A stretch of 34,453 bases of DNA from Lachnospiraceae bacterium (GTDB lineage Bacteria; Bacillota; Clostridia; Lachnospirales; Lachnospiraceae), in assembly GCA_011959105.1 (NCBI GenBank), contig BLLU01000234.1, forward strand, positions 1 to 34,453. The letters are read 5' to 3'. The position numbers and the translations under genes are program-made. The notes under the pieces were generated by a model, which had not been told where the DNA came from, made no database searches, and saw only the letters and a list, made by a program, of their open reading frames with translations. Of this stretch, positions 24,042-31,198 are shown piece by piece (the first letter of the stretch is position 1; each line of letters begins with the position of its first letter).

Positions 24042-24806
24042 TCATTTTCTCCCGGCAGTCTGGTTCTGTCTTTCTATATTCATGCCTAAATTAATGATAT
24101 CAATATAATCATTCATGCTCCTGAATTTTTGATAATATAAATGATTCAAATGTAATTCGATTTCCATCTGATTGTCATTAAGCCTGTTGACAGCTGCTTC
24201 CAGACTTCTGGCGGCTTGCAGGTTAAATCCATGGACATTGTAATATGCCAGCGTAATATGCGGCGTAAAAGGATAATTCAGTTTTTTGACGGTATCAAAA
24301 ATGGAATACAAGTTCATCAGCCTGCGATATTCAGTCTCATCGGCAGGATACAATCCCAAAACCAAACTGGTATCAACCATATTAAAAATATATTTGCTTT
24401 TCATTTTTATGGATGCTCTTTCCTGCTTTTGAACTTCTTCCAATCTGTCAATTACCCTAAGTTCATTTTCAAACAACTCCTCTGCCACGTCCCGCAAAAC
24501 CGGGCCATTGCTGAGATCATGCAAAGTAACATGAAAGGTATGCGGAAGTAATCTTTCACAAAAACATTCCGGGGCAGACTGATATAATAACTCCACATAT
24601 TCTGCCAATTTACCTTTCACAATATCATCCAGCGCAAAAACCACCGTATCACCATAAAAATTGTTAAATGTATTATCCCTACCAACTTTTTGTGATATGG
24701 ATGGATTTCCCTTAAAATATTCGTTTTCAAAATTTAATTCCTTTTTTTCAAATAAATTGATTCTATTCATAAATTCCTGATATGTTTCCAAAAACGAAAT
24801 AGTCAT
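24042..24806 (-). CDS. 2H phosphoesterase superfamily protein (2'-5' RNA ligase-like)
   Basis: A 254-residue protein with two H-x-T/S motifs placed as in the 2H superfamily: HVTL (about residue 92) and HITL (about 186). The TPHITLAYY context of the second motif and the 90-residue spacing fit cyclic phosphodiesterase/LigT-type enzymes, which act on 2',3'-cyclic phosphates or 2'-5' linkages. The N-terminal 50 residues are not part of the core. A perfect AGGAGG lies nine bases before the ATG, but is held in a 16-bp RNA hairpin, which suggests translational control. Substrate not predictable. Confidence 0.75.
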   Translation of the reverse strand: MTISFLETYQEFMNRINLFEKKELNFENEYFKGNPSISQKVGRDNTFNNFYGDTVVFALDDIVKGKLAEYVELLYQSAPECFCERLLPHTFHVTLHDLSNGPVLRDVAEELFENELRVIDRLEEVQKQERASIKMKSKYIFNMVDTSLVLGLYPADETEYRRLMNLYSIFDTVKKLNYPFTPHITLAYYNVHGFNLQAARSLEAAVNRLNDNQMEIELHLNHLYYQKFRSMNDYIDIINLGMNIERQNQTAGRK

Positions 24807-24809
24807 AAT

Positions 24810-24852
24810 AACAGGCCTCCTATGAATTAGATTTTATCATAGAAGACCTGTT
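24810..24852 (-). promoter_or_regulatory. leader hairpin that masks the ribosome site of the 2H gene
   Basis: Arms 24810-24825 and 24837-24852 pair along all 16 positions in the minus-strand RNA, two of them G-U. The AGGAGG ribosome site (24816-24821) is inside the stem; the loop has 11 bases. No T-run follows, so it is not a terminator. Confidence 0.65.
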
Positions 24853-24945
24853 GCTGACAGCTATTTTCGTTAAAAGTTTCATGCACGGAACCGCTGCCGT
24901 ATTAGCAATATGCACCGATCCCTTTTCATATATTAATTGATGCTA

Positions 24946-26157
24946 TTAAATCATATTTAACAATTTTGCCTGTTCTTCCGCAAATTTTTCGTCAGATAGC
25001 AGACCTGCATCTTTCATTATTTTTAACTTTTCAACTTTTAACTTAAAACTCTCCATTGCATTCGTCTCTTGCAATTCAATCTGTTCAACCGGTGTGGCTT
25101 CTGATCTAATATCAACTTTCAATAGTCTTCCGTTCTCGATCATGTCTGTTGATTGATGAACCACCGTTTTCTTTTCTAATTCATCTACTATTCCATATTT
25201 TTTCTCAGGAAGGTAGGTCTGCAGAAAATTGTAAATATCCTGCGGCAATTCAATGTCTATATACTGCTTTTTCATTTCAGAATAAAAATTTAGCATGACG
25301 CTTCTATCATCTATCTTTTTAATATCTGAGTCGATAGAAAATGATGTATTCGCAGGCTTCTGCTCGGCCGGCTTATATGTAAGTGCCGCACCTAAAGCCA
25401 TTCCCATAAAGCCAAACAATCCCCCTCCTCCTACTACCGCTAATTTAGAAAACTTACCGCCGGTCATACTACCGCCAAAACTGGAATAATTTCCATGTAT
25501 ATCCGTTGCGTAAGAAACATTTCCGGCTTTTTCGTAGTAATGTATATTTTCATAGGTTATAACACCATTACTTTCTTCTTGTGCATATCCATCTATTTTT
25601 AAGAAATTTAAATTCTTTTTCTCATCTATATAAATCAAAGCAATCTTATTCTGATCCGAAAACAGTTGATACATGGGAGTAGATTCCTTTATATGAAAAC
25701 AATAGCAATCTTGGTAAAACTGCAATGCTTTTTGCTCCTTCTCAGCTGCTAATCTACGCTGTTCTTCCTCCTGTTCTGTCTTGATCTGCTGTTGCTGTTG
25801 TTTCTTTTCAATAAATGCAATTTTTGTCTCTTCAACAATCTTTAACCATTTTTTTGCATCCGCCATTCCCGGTAAAGCGAGCGTAGATTTTTTATTATTT
25901 ACTACAGATTTGGAATTATATTCAATCAGAAGAACCGTTTCTTTTCCAACTTCGTCTATATATACCTTTTCAATATCATCGTTCGATATCTCAAATGAAT
26001 ACGCAGTATTGCTTAACTGATTATCATAAAATGCAAATCCGTCACCTTCGATGTGAGAAGGGTATATTCGCAGTCTTATCGTGGTTTTTTTGCCAAAAAT
26101 ACCGTTCTTAAATTCTCCATAGTAGAAATCAATACATTCTTCCGATTTTACATTCAT
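24946..26157 (-). CDS. SHOCT-tailed protein with PH-like N-terminus and glycine-rich membrane segment
   Basis: A 403-residue protein of no named function. The N-terminal 100 residues are beta-rich (ECIDFYYGEF, RLRIYPSHIEGDGFAFYD) and resemble a PH-like fold. A Gln/Glu/Lys-rich coiled coil lies at about 115-150. The middle part has a glycine-zipper hydrophobic segment (VGGGGLFGFMGMALGAAL, about 240-260). The C-terminus, KLKIMKDAGLLSDEKFAEEQ, is a clear SHOCT motif, found in oligomerising proteins often linked to membranes. The ATG at 26157 is chosen because GGAGGG lies eight bases upstream; the more upstream ATG would overlap that site. A+T-rich codon use sets it off from the genes before 21000. 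Confidence 0.75.
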   Translation of the reverse strand: MNVKSEECIDFYYGEFKNGIFGKKTTIRLRIYPSHIEGDGFAFYDNQLSNTAYSFEISNDDIEKVYIDEVGKETVLLIEYNSKSVVNNKKSTLALPGMADAKKWLKIVEETKIAFIEKKQQQQQIKTEQEEEQRRLAAEKEQKALQFYQDCYCFHIKESTPMYQLFSDQNKIALIYIDEKKNLNFLKIDGYAQEESNGVITYENIHYYEKAGNVSYATDIHGNYSSFGGSMTGGKFSKLAVVGGGGLFGFMGMALGAALTYKPAEQKPANTSFSIDSDIKKIDDRSVMLNFYSEMKKQYIDIELPQDIYNFLQTYLPEKKYGIVDELEKKTVVHQSTDMIENGRLLKVDIRSEATPVEQIELQETNAMESFKLKVEKLKIMKDAGLLSDEKFAEEQAKLLNMI

Positions 26158-26257
26158 TATTATGCCCTCCAAAAATCAATCAATTTCCAATCTCATTTTA
26201 CCACAAAAAAATAGGGCATGGCAACCGCCACACCTTATTTTTCTCAAAGATTTCCCA

Positions 26258-27172
26258 TTATGCTGTTTGGTTCTTTGAAAACTCTATCAAATCAGAAACA
26301 TTAAAAAACGGTACATCTATTTCTTTCTTGATACCTTCCGCCCATATGGTCAGCAATCCCAGGCCGGAATTGTTAGAATTCATCCTGTAATACATTTTGA
26401 ATTTTTCCGGCGGCAAAAAACTTTCATCTTCTATACGGCTGCAACTATGCTGTAATCTAAAATGGTAATTCCATCCACTATTAAAGTCAAAATTTCCATC
26501 CAGTGTCAACTTCGATTTTTTTTCTACATCTTCGGTATCAATGGTGGGAACACTCCATTTTTCCGACATTTTCTGCGTCATATCTTTTAGAAGCCCACGC
26601 ATTTCTTCCCATTGATAATAATAATCGGAATTATAATAGCACCAGTTCGCCGCCTGATTATTTGCGCCATACTCATCATTCACTTTCAATCCTTCTTGAT
26701 GGTTTGCATAATTCGCCTTCCTTTGATTTTCTTTTGCAAACATTTCATAAATCTGACTGATAATTTGTGTATTATCTTTTTCGTCATTTCCTGTTGTCCG
26801 GCGTGTTTGGGACAGATATACTCTCATGGAAGTACAACATTCATAAAAATATTTTTCAATATCTTCTTTTCCTGCTTCTCCGGCATAATAAGTCTCCATA
26901 TAACCCGCAATTTCTTTTTGCATTTCATGCCCAAACTTATCTCCGAATATACTTCCCGGCATACCCTTCACCTTCATAATGTCATTGTAGTTCTCAGATG
27001 TAAGAACGAATTCCTTTACACAAGAAAGTTCAACACAGTCTTGCAGATTGAGATTGATTTTATTTTCACATTTTTTCCGAAATTCTGCATTTTCCCTTTC
27101 GGACGCACCTACAATGTAATTTCCCGATGATGAAAAGACCATTGTACCAATCATATCTTTCAAATTTATCAT
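26258..27172 (-). CDS. conserved-looking protein of unknown function
   Basis: A 304-residue soluble protein without recognised domain. It is rich in Asn, Glu, Lys and aromatic residues; distinctive parts are GHEMQKEIAGYMETYYAG, YLSQTRRTTGNDEKDN, WCYYNSDYYYQWEEM, LDGNFDFNSGWNYHF and a C-terminal beta-rich part. The beginning (MINLKDMIGTMVFSSSGNYIVGA) could be a short membrane-associated helix. The ATG at 27172 has AAGGAG at nine bases; the in-frame ATG at 27181 is too close to it. It lies 100 bases before the SHOCT gene on the same strand, so the two may form one unit. Confidence 0.65.
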   Translation of the reverse strand: MINLKDMIGTMVFSSSGNYIVGASERENAEFRKKCENKINLNLQDCVELSCVKEFVLTSENYNDIMKVKGMPGSIFGDKFGHEMQKEIAGYMETYYAGEAGKEDIEKYFYECCTSMRVYLSQTRRTTGNDEKDNTQIISQIYEMFAKENQRKANYANHQEGLKVNDEYGANNQAANWCYYNSDYYYQWEEMRGLLKDMTQKMSEKWSVPTIDTEDVEKKSKLTLDGNFDFNSGWNYHFRLQHSCSRIEDESFLPPEKFKMYYRMNSNNSGLGLLTIWAEGIKKEIDVPFFNVSDLIEFSKNQTA

Positions 27173-27556
27173 AAAATTCATTCTCCTTTACCGAATTATT
27201 TTTTGTAAAAGACCTACAATATTTCTCTGGCACAAATGATATTCCTGTTCTATCTCTGCACATTCGTGCAGTACCTTAGTAAATACATTTTAGTCCGTCT
27301 CGCCATCAACACATACTACTATTTCCAGCATGCGCGGCGCTCCGATCACTTAGATCCATACGTGGCTTTTGCAGATATATGTACTCTTTATTTCGGAATA
27401 GTTAATTGATTTCCTTAATGCAATTTATCTTATCATTTCTCTTTTTTATTCCGCCGCTTTGCCCGCAGCAGCAATCCTCCCTATTTCCGTGCTCTCTGAA
27501 TTGTGGTAGAATAGAAGCAACGGAGTCATAGATGAAAATATGAATGGAGAAGTAAA
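27173..27556. other. intergenic region between divergent accessory genes
   Basis: About 380 A+T-rich bases with no convincing gene. At the right end a weak promoter (TTTCCG, 17 bases, TAGAAT) may serve the DUF5713 gene. Nothing else recognised. Confidence 0.4.
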
Positions 27557-27883
27557 ATGAAAGCATTCGATAAAAATTACAAATTGCTGGATGAAATGTA
27601 CCAGGATGAATATTATCCAGATTTTCTGGTGGACAAGGTAAAAGGCGAACTCCAAAAGGTAATTGAACTTTTGGAGACTGGCGAAACCGACACCGAGGTT
27701 ATTCAGGAAAGGCTGGACGAAGTGGTCTGTGCTATTAACGACTTACAGGAAGAATTTTACGAGAACGACAGTGAAATTGAAACAGTGGCTCGCGACTGCA
27801 TAGGAGAAACCGTGGGCTATGTGCTGGAATGGTTCGGTATTCCTATTGATGTGGAGGAAGCCATTCGGGAGCGGGATTGGTAA
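27557..27883 (+). CDS. DUF5713-like small acidic protein
   Basis: A 108-residue acidic, mostly helical protein. MKAFDKNYKLLDEMYQDEYY, FLVDKVKGEL, then AINDLQEEFYENDSEIETVAR and YVLEWFGIPIDVEEAIRERDW match the pattern of the DUF5713 family, whose function is unknown. It carries neither membrane nor metal-binding motifs. GGAGAAG precedes the ATG. It is the last intact gene before the conjugative-element remnant. Confidence 0.75.
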   Translation: MKAFDKNYKLLDEMYQDEYYPDFLVDKVKGELQKVIELLETGETDTEVIQERLDEVVCAINDLQEEFYENDSEIETVARDCIGETVGYVLEWFGIPIDVEEAIRERDW

Positions 27884-28158
27884 AAGTCAACCCAAGAACG
27901 AATAAAAGACCGCGTGTGGAGCGTGGCTAACGCTGGAGCAACTTGCGAAGCAAACCCACCCTCTCCGTCAGAGCAAGGGAGCTACAAGGCAGAGGACTTC
28001 AAGGCCATCCGCCACTATACCCTTATCAGGTAGGCGAAGTTTTGTAAACGTCAAACCCATTGTCCTGCTGCAGCCGCAGTCTGGCACATACTCGAAAAAT
28101 CGCCTGTCAGAGAATGCTCTCAGATGGAACCCATTCCGGCAGCTGATCTCCATATATG
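27884..28158. other. junction region at the left edge of the mobile-element remnant
   Basis: No gene recognised. It contains GGAGCTACAAG at 27978-27988 and its inverted copy at 28164-28174, flanking the point where homology to the CD1108 family stops. Probably scrap left by deletion or inversion. Confidence 0.4.
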
Positions 28159-28997
28159 ATAGTCTTGTAGCTCCGCCTCCAGCGCGCAGTAGTCCGCCTC
28201 GGCCCCCAACATATCCCCGTCCCGGGCGGGGTAGGTGGTACTTCCCACCGTGCCTGCGGCGGCGTTCCCCAGAGAGACAAGGGAGGACGCGCAGGACTGG
28301 AGGGAAAGCAGGAGCAGTACGCAGGCCACCGCCGCCAGAGTCCCCACGGGATGTTTTTTTACGAGGGCCGCGGCCTGCTCCGCCAGCTTTTCCGTGGCGG
28401 CGGCTGTTTTCTCGGCGGCCTTTGCCCCCTGTTTCGCGGCCTGTTTTGTGGCCTGCCGTGTCTGTTTGGCGTACTGCCTTTTCAGCTTTTGCCTGTGCCA
28501 GTAGCGGGTGGCGGCGTTTTTGGCAAGCTCCGGGTTTTCCTGGGCCACAATACGGAACTGATAATCGGCCCGGGCCTTAATGAACTTTGTCTCGGCTTTG
28601 CGGACGGCCCGGGTGCTCCCGGATGCGCCTTTTGACATAGCGCGTCCCCTGCCGCAGGACGGCCTCGCCCGCAAGCTCGGCGTGGTGAGCCGCCTCGGTT
28701 CCCACATTTTCATGCTCCACCTCGTAGATTTTTCCATGCACAAAGCCGTGGGCGGTGCGCCCGGCGGCCCCAAAAGCCCGGCGCACCGGGCCTTTGGATT
28801 TCGGGGGCTTTCTGCCCTCCAGCTTTTTGCGGGCGCGGTTCAGCTTGTCCTCCCGCCGCTCCATGCGCAGCTTTGACCGGCTGATTTTCTCCTTTTCGCT
28901 TTCCGTGCTGAACTTGGCCTTTTTGCCTTCCGGCCCTTTGGGGGACTTTGGGACATTCTGTCCCGAAGTGGCCTGATCCCCGGCGCTAGCGGTTTTC
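28159..28997 (-). pseudogene. CD1108-family conjugative-element protein, truncated at both ends and frameshifted
   Basis: Two frames together spell part of a CD1108-type protein of clostridial integrative elements. The first (about 28608-28997) reads KAKFSTESEKEKISRSKLRM..., then GFVHGKIYEVEHENVGTEAA and RYVKRRIREHPG. The second (about 28159-28610) reads AVRKAETKFIKARADYQFR, then an Ala/Lys-rich stretch, a membrane segment (VGTLAAVACVLLLLSL) and GDMLGAEADYCALEAELQDY. The change of frame falls in the GGCCCGGG run near 28607-28613. Intact members continue into a peptidase domain, which is missing here, and the usual N-terminus is cut off by an in-frame stop at about 28999. Not functional. Confidence 0.75.
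28945..28969. repeat. GGGACA-N3-TGTCCC inverted repeat, copy 1
   Basis: Arms of 11 bases (ACTTTGGGACA and TGTCCCGAAGT) with one mismatch and a three-base centre. It lies in the 5' coding part of the CD1108 remnant, where the minus strand reads GQNVPK. Confidence 0.75.
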
Positions 28998-29013
28998 TAA
29001 TAGGGTTTTTATC

Positions 29014-29035
29014 ATTTTCCCGGTGCCGGGAAAAT
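29014..29035. repeat. perfect 9-bp inverted repeat after the toxin gene
   Basis: ATTTTCCCG (29014-29022), loop GTGC, CGGGAAAAT (29027-29035). It lies eight bases past the toxin stop on the minus strand. No T-run follows on either strand, so intrinsic termination is doubtful. Confidence 0.55.
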
Positions 29036-29042
29036 AATTCTG

Positions 29043-29378
29043 TTATTCGTCCGTTTCATCTGACTGCACATCACCGAACAGAATACGCATATAATCGCGG
29101 CGGCCATACAGAACGCGGTCTATATAAACATCTTTTCCGTAAGCCCGGTAGAACATAAGGTAGTTTCCGCTTACGAGAAAACGGTAATCGCTTTCCGTGT
29201 CCGCGATTGAGGAAAGCGGAGTACCTACATAAGCCTGATTTTTCAGGACGCGGATTTTCTTTGTGATCCTGCTTATAGTTGCCAGGGCCGCGTCCGGGTT
29301 TTCAAGTTCCTCTGTAATATAGGCTTTGATTTCAGCCAGGTCATTTTGCGCCTCTTTCGACAGATGCAGGTTATTCAT
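29043..29378 (-). CDS. RelE/ParE-family toxin
   Basis: A 111-residue protein of the RelE/ParE fold: LHLSKEAQNDLAEIKAYI at the start, IRVLKNQAYVGTPLSSI, YRFLVSGNYLMFYRAYGKDVYIDRVLYGRRDYMRILF near the end (with RVLYGRRDY typical of ParE). ParE members act on gyrase, RelE members cut mRNA on the ribosome; the sequence does not decide. The upstream antitoxin gene overlaps it by eight bases. The pair sits where conjugation genes would be expected in the surrounding element. Confidence 0.88.
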   Translation of the reverse strand: MNNLHLSKEAQNDLAEIKAYITEELENPDAALATISRITKKIRVLKNQAYVGTPLSSIADTESDYRFLVSGNYLMFYRAYGKDVYIDRVLYGRRDYMRILFGDVQSDETDE

Positions 29379-29625
29379 GGGAAAGCCCGAGGTTTTCCTC
29401 CACGGCCTCCAATGTCAGCCAGCCTTTCTCTTCCCCGGATTTCCGGCCTTTTTCAAGCTCGTTCATCAGCCGGATGGTTGCCTGTGTCTTTTCATAGTCC
29501 TGTATGTCAATAATTGCATAGCGCCCCCGACCGTTTTTCGTCAGAAAAACGGGAGCGCCTACTGCTACATCATGCAGTACCTCGCTGTAATTGCGCAGAT
29601 CGGAAATAGGTTTAATGTTTGGCAT
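29371..29625 (-). CDS. Phd/YefM-family antitoxin
   Basis: An 84-residue antitoxin: MPNIKPISDLRNYSEVLHDV is the DNA-binding N-terminus of the Phd/YefM fold, followed by GAPVFLTKNGRGRYAIIDI and a toxin-binding C-terminus rich in Glu and Lys. The ATG at 29625 has AAAGGAG nine bases upstream; the open frame before it runs through the promoter. The promoter has a dyad over its -35 box, compatible with autorepression by the antitoxin-toxin complex. Confidence 0.88.
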   Translation of the reverse strand: MPNIKPISDLRNYSEVLHDVAVGAPVFLTKNGRGRYAIIDIQDYEKTQATIRLMNELEKGRKSGEEKGWLTLEAVEENLGLSHE

Positions 29626-29649
29626 AAGGTTCAGCTCCTTTCTGTCATT

Positions 29650-29683
29650 AGTATAACCCAATCTGCTGTAAAATTCAACAGCA
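29650..29683 (-). promoter_or_regulatory. promoter and operator of the toxin-antitoxin pair
   Basis: Minus-strand TTGAAT (29673-29678), 17 bases, TATACT (29650-29655). The dyad TGCTGT (29664-29669) / ACAGCA (29678-29683) overlaps the -35 box. Confidence 0.7.
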
Positions 29684-29708
29684 AAATTTACAACACATGG
29701 CAATGAAA

Positions 29709-30379
29709 TTATAAGCCTTTCCCGCCGATGGCAACAGCCGCCCGCACCTGTGCAATCCGCTCCGTGGCCGGGCCGTAAAAGGCCGGGGCCGTCTCAAAGC
29801 AGATAAATTCCCGGCCCGTGTTCAGCGCGGCGATGGCCGTTGTGCCGGAGCCCGCGCAGATGTCCGCCACCACCTCGCCGGGGGCGGTGTAGGTCTTAAT
29901 CAGGTATTCGCAAAGCTCCACGGGCTTTTGGATACGTTTTTCTTGTAGGGCCTGCCCTGTTCAAACTGCGGGTTGTATAAGGGGAGCTTTTGGTAGAACA
30001 CTAAGATATTCTCCGTCTTTTTCAGCGGGGCGCGGCGGGCGTTGAGAAAGCCCGTACAGCGGCTCTTGTACCACACCCATTCATAGCGGAGCATGGGAAG
30101 GTTGGACGCGCCGAGGATTTTGTCATATGGGCACTGCGCGAAGAACAGCACTGCCCCGGAGGGCTTGACCGCCCAGCGCACCGCCTCCCAAAGCTCCGGG
30201 AGCGGCAGGGGCACATCCCAATAGTTGCGGGTCGTGCCATAGGGCGGGTCGATCAAGAGCATATCCACCGAGTGCTCCGGGAGGGAGCGCAGGCCCGCGA
30301 TGCCGTCCATAAGGTACAGGCCGGAGGGTTCCGGCCTGGGGTTCGGGACATTTTGTCCCAAAGCCGGGCTATCTTGCAT
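29709..30379 (-). pseudogene. DNA methyltransferase of the conjugative element, frameshifted with probable internal deletion
   Basis: The first frame (29900-30379) has a beta-class N6-adenine/N4-cytosine methylase order: LLIDPPYGTTRNYWDV (catalytic DPPY), GAVLFFAQCPYDK, then QFEQGRPYKK, and runs off at a stop. The second frame (29709 to about 29930) has QKPVELCEYLIKTYTAPGEVV and the SAM motif ICAGSGTTAIAALNTGR. The two meet at AAGAAAAACGTATCC (about 29930-29945). Intact relatives carry roughly 40-60 residues between GRPYKK and the QKPVELCEYL segment, so a deletion is likely besides the frame change. It begins with a GGAGGGG ribosome site within the end of the SpoVG-like frame. No restriction enzyme is nearby. 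Confidence 0.75.
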
Positions 30380-31137
30380 CCCTCCCCTCCTTTCCCTTTG
30401 CCGGAGCGGGCGGCATTTTTCTGCGCGGCCTCCTTTCCCGCCTGATCCATCTGCTCCCGGATGGGCGCGGGGCGCACCGCCTCGGCCCGGGCCAGCAGTT
30501 TTTCCACCGCCGCCTGGTATGCCTGGGCCCCGGCCGCGTTCAGCCGCTCCTGGGTGGCCCGGTCATTGATCTGCACCGTGGAGCGGTAGCCCATCCTGCT
30601 GGTAGGGTCGGGCTTTGAGGGAGCGCCTAAAAAAACGCCGTTCTGCCCGTTCACCACCTTGAAGTCGTCCACCACCACGCCGCCGAAGTTGACGCTGGCA
30701 AAGCCGATCAGCTTGCCCTGGGGCTCGATGGGCCGCACCGACACCTCGATGGGAATGGCGGCCTCCTGCAAAACGGCCTCCGTCCACATTTTTACGGCCT
30801 CGTCAATGGTGACGCCCTTTACCTCGGCCAGCTCCGCGATGGGGGCCTCGAACAACCAGCGCCGCTCTTCGGCGGCAATCTGTTCCGGTGTAAGTATCAC
30901 ATCCTTGCTCATATCATTTTCCTCCTTTCCGGGCTGGGGCACCACGGCCCCGCCCTGGTAGTCATAGCCTGCCCCGCGTATCGCGGACAGGGTTTCGGCC
31001 GATACCCTTCCCTGCAGTTTCAGGTCGGTTTCGGCCATGAACGCCAGCACATCCCGCTGGTCAAATTCCTCCGGGAGCTTTCCGTTCCACGCCCGGCGCA
31101 TTTCCCCCTCCGGGCCCAGCTTGTAACGCCTCGGCAT
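30253..31137 (-). CDS. SpoVG-like conjugative-element protein fused in frame to a short upstream open frame
   Basis: A 294-codon frame in three parts. Codons 1-75 (MPRRYKLGPEGEMRRAWNG to PGKEEND) are a small protein of unknown function. Codons 76 to about 245 form an element protein with a SpoVG-like domain: IPIEVSVRPIEPQGKLIGFA, VNFGGVVVDDFKVV, GVFLGAPSKPDPTSRMGYRS. The last 50 codons overlap the methyltransferase gene and look non-native. A second strong ribosome site, AAAGGAGG at 30921-30928, stands eight bases before codon 76 (ATG at 30912), so the SpoVG-like protein is probably made from there. SpoVG proteins bind nucleic acids; the role in conjugative elements is unproved. Confidence 0.7.
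   Translation of the reverse strand: MPRRYKLGPEGEMRRAWNGKLPEEFDQRDVLAFMAETDLKLQGRVSAETLSAIRGAGYDYQGGAVVPQPGKEENDMSKDVILTPEQIAAEERRWLFEAPIAELAEVKGVTIDEAVKMWTEAVLQEAAIPIEVSVRPIEPQGKLIGFASVNFGGVVVDDFKVVNGQNGVFLGAPSKPDPTSRMGYRSTVQINDRATQERLNAAGAQAYQAAVEKLLARAEAVRPAPIREQMDQAGKEAAQKNAARSGKGKGGEGCKIARLWDKMSRTPGRNPPACTLWTASRACAPSRSTRWICS
30342..30362. repeat. GGGACA-N3-TGTCCC inverted repeat, copy 2
   Basis: Arms TTCGGGACA and TGTCCCAAA (one mismatch) around TTT. It lies within the first 13 codons of the methyltransferase gene, read as GQNVP on the minus strand, as in copy 1. Confidence 0.75.
30921..30928 (-). promoter_or_regulatory. internal ribosome binding site for the SpoVG-like protein
   Basis: Minus-strand AAAGGAGG, eight bases from ATG 30912, inside a longer open frame that has its own AAAGGAGG at 31144-31151. 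Confidence 0.7.
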
Positions 31138-31157
31138 ATCCGGCCTCCTTTCCCGAT

Positions 31158-31180
31158 CTTTGGGACAGATTGTCCCGAAG
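31158..31180. repeat. GGGACA-N3-TGTCCC inverted repeat, copy 3
   Basis: Arms CTTTGGGACA and TGTCCCGAAG (one mismatch) around GAT. It lies between the VirB6-like gene and the next gene, directly before that gene's ribosome site, and is not coding here. Confidence 0.75.
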
Positions 31181-31198
31181 TGCCTCTAAAATCAGAAA

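Noticed and set aside
27884..28158. A group II intron end or attachment site in the junction region
   Set aside because: No domain V-like hairpin, no GTGYG start and no integrase gene in the window; the sequence looks like scrap.
29709..30379. A restriction-modification system
   Set aside because: Only a broken methylase of conjugative-element type is present, with no nuclease gene beside it.
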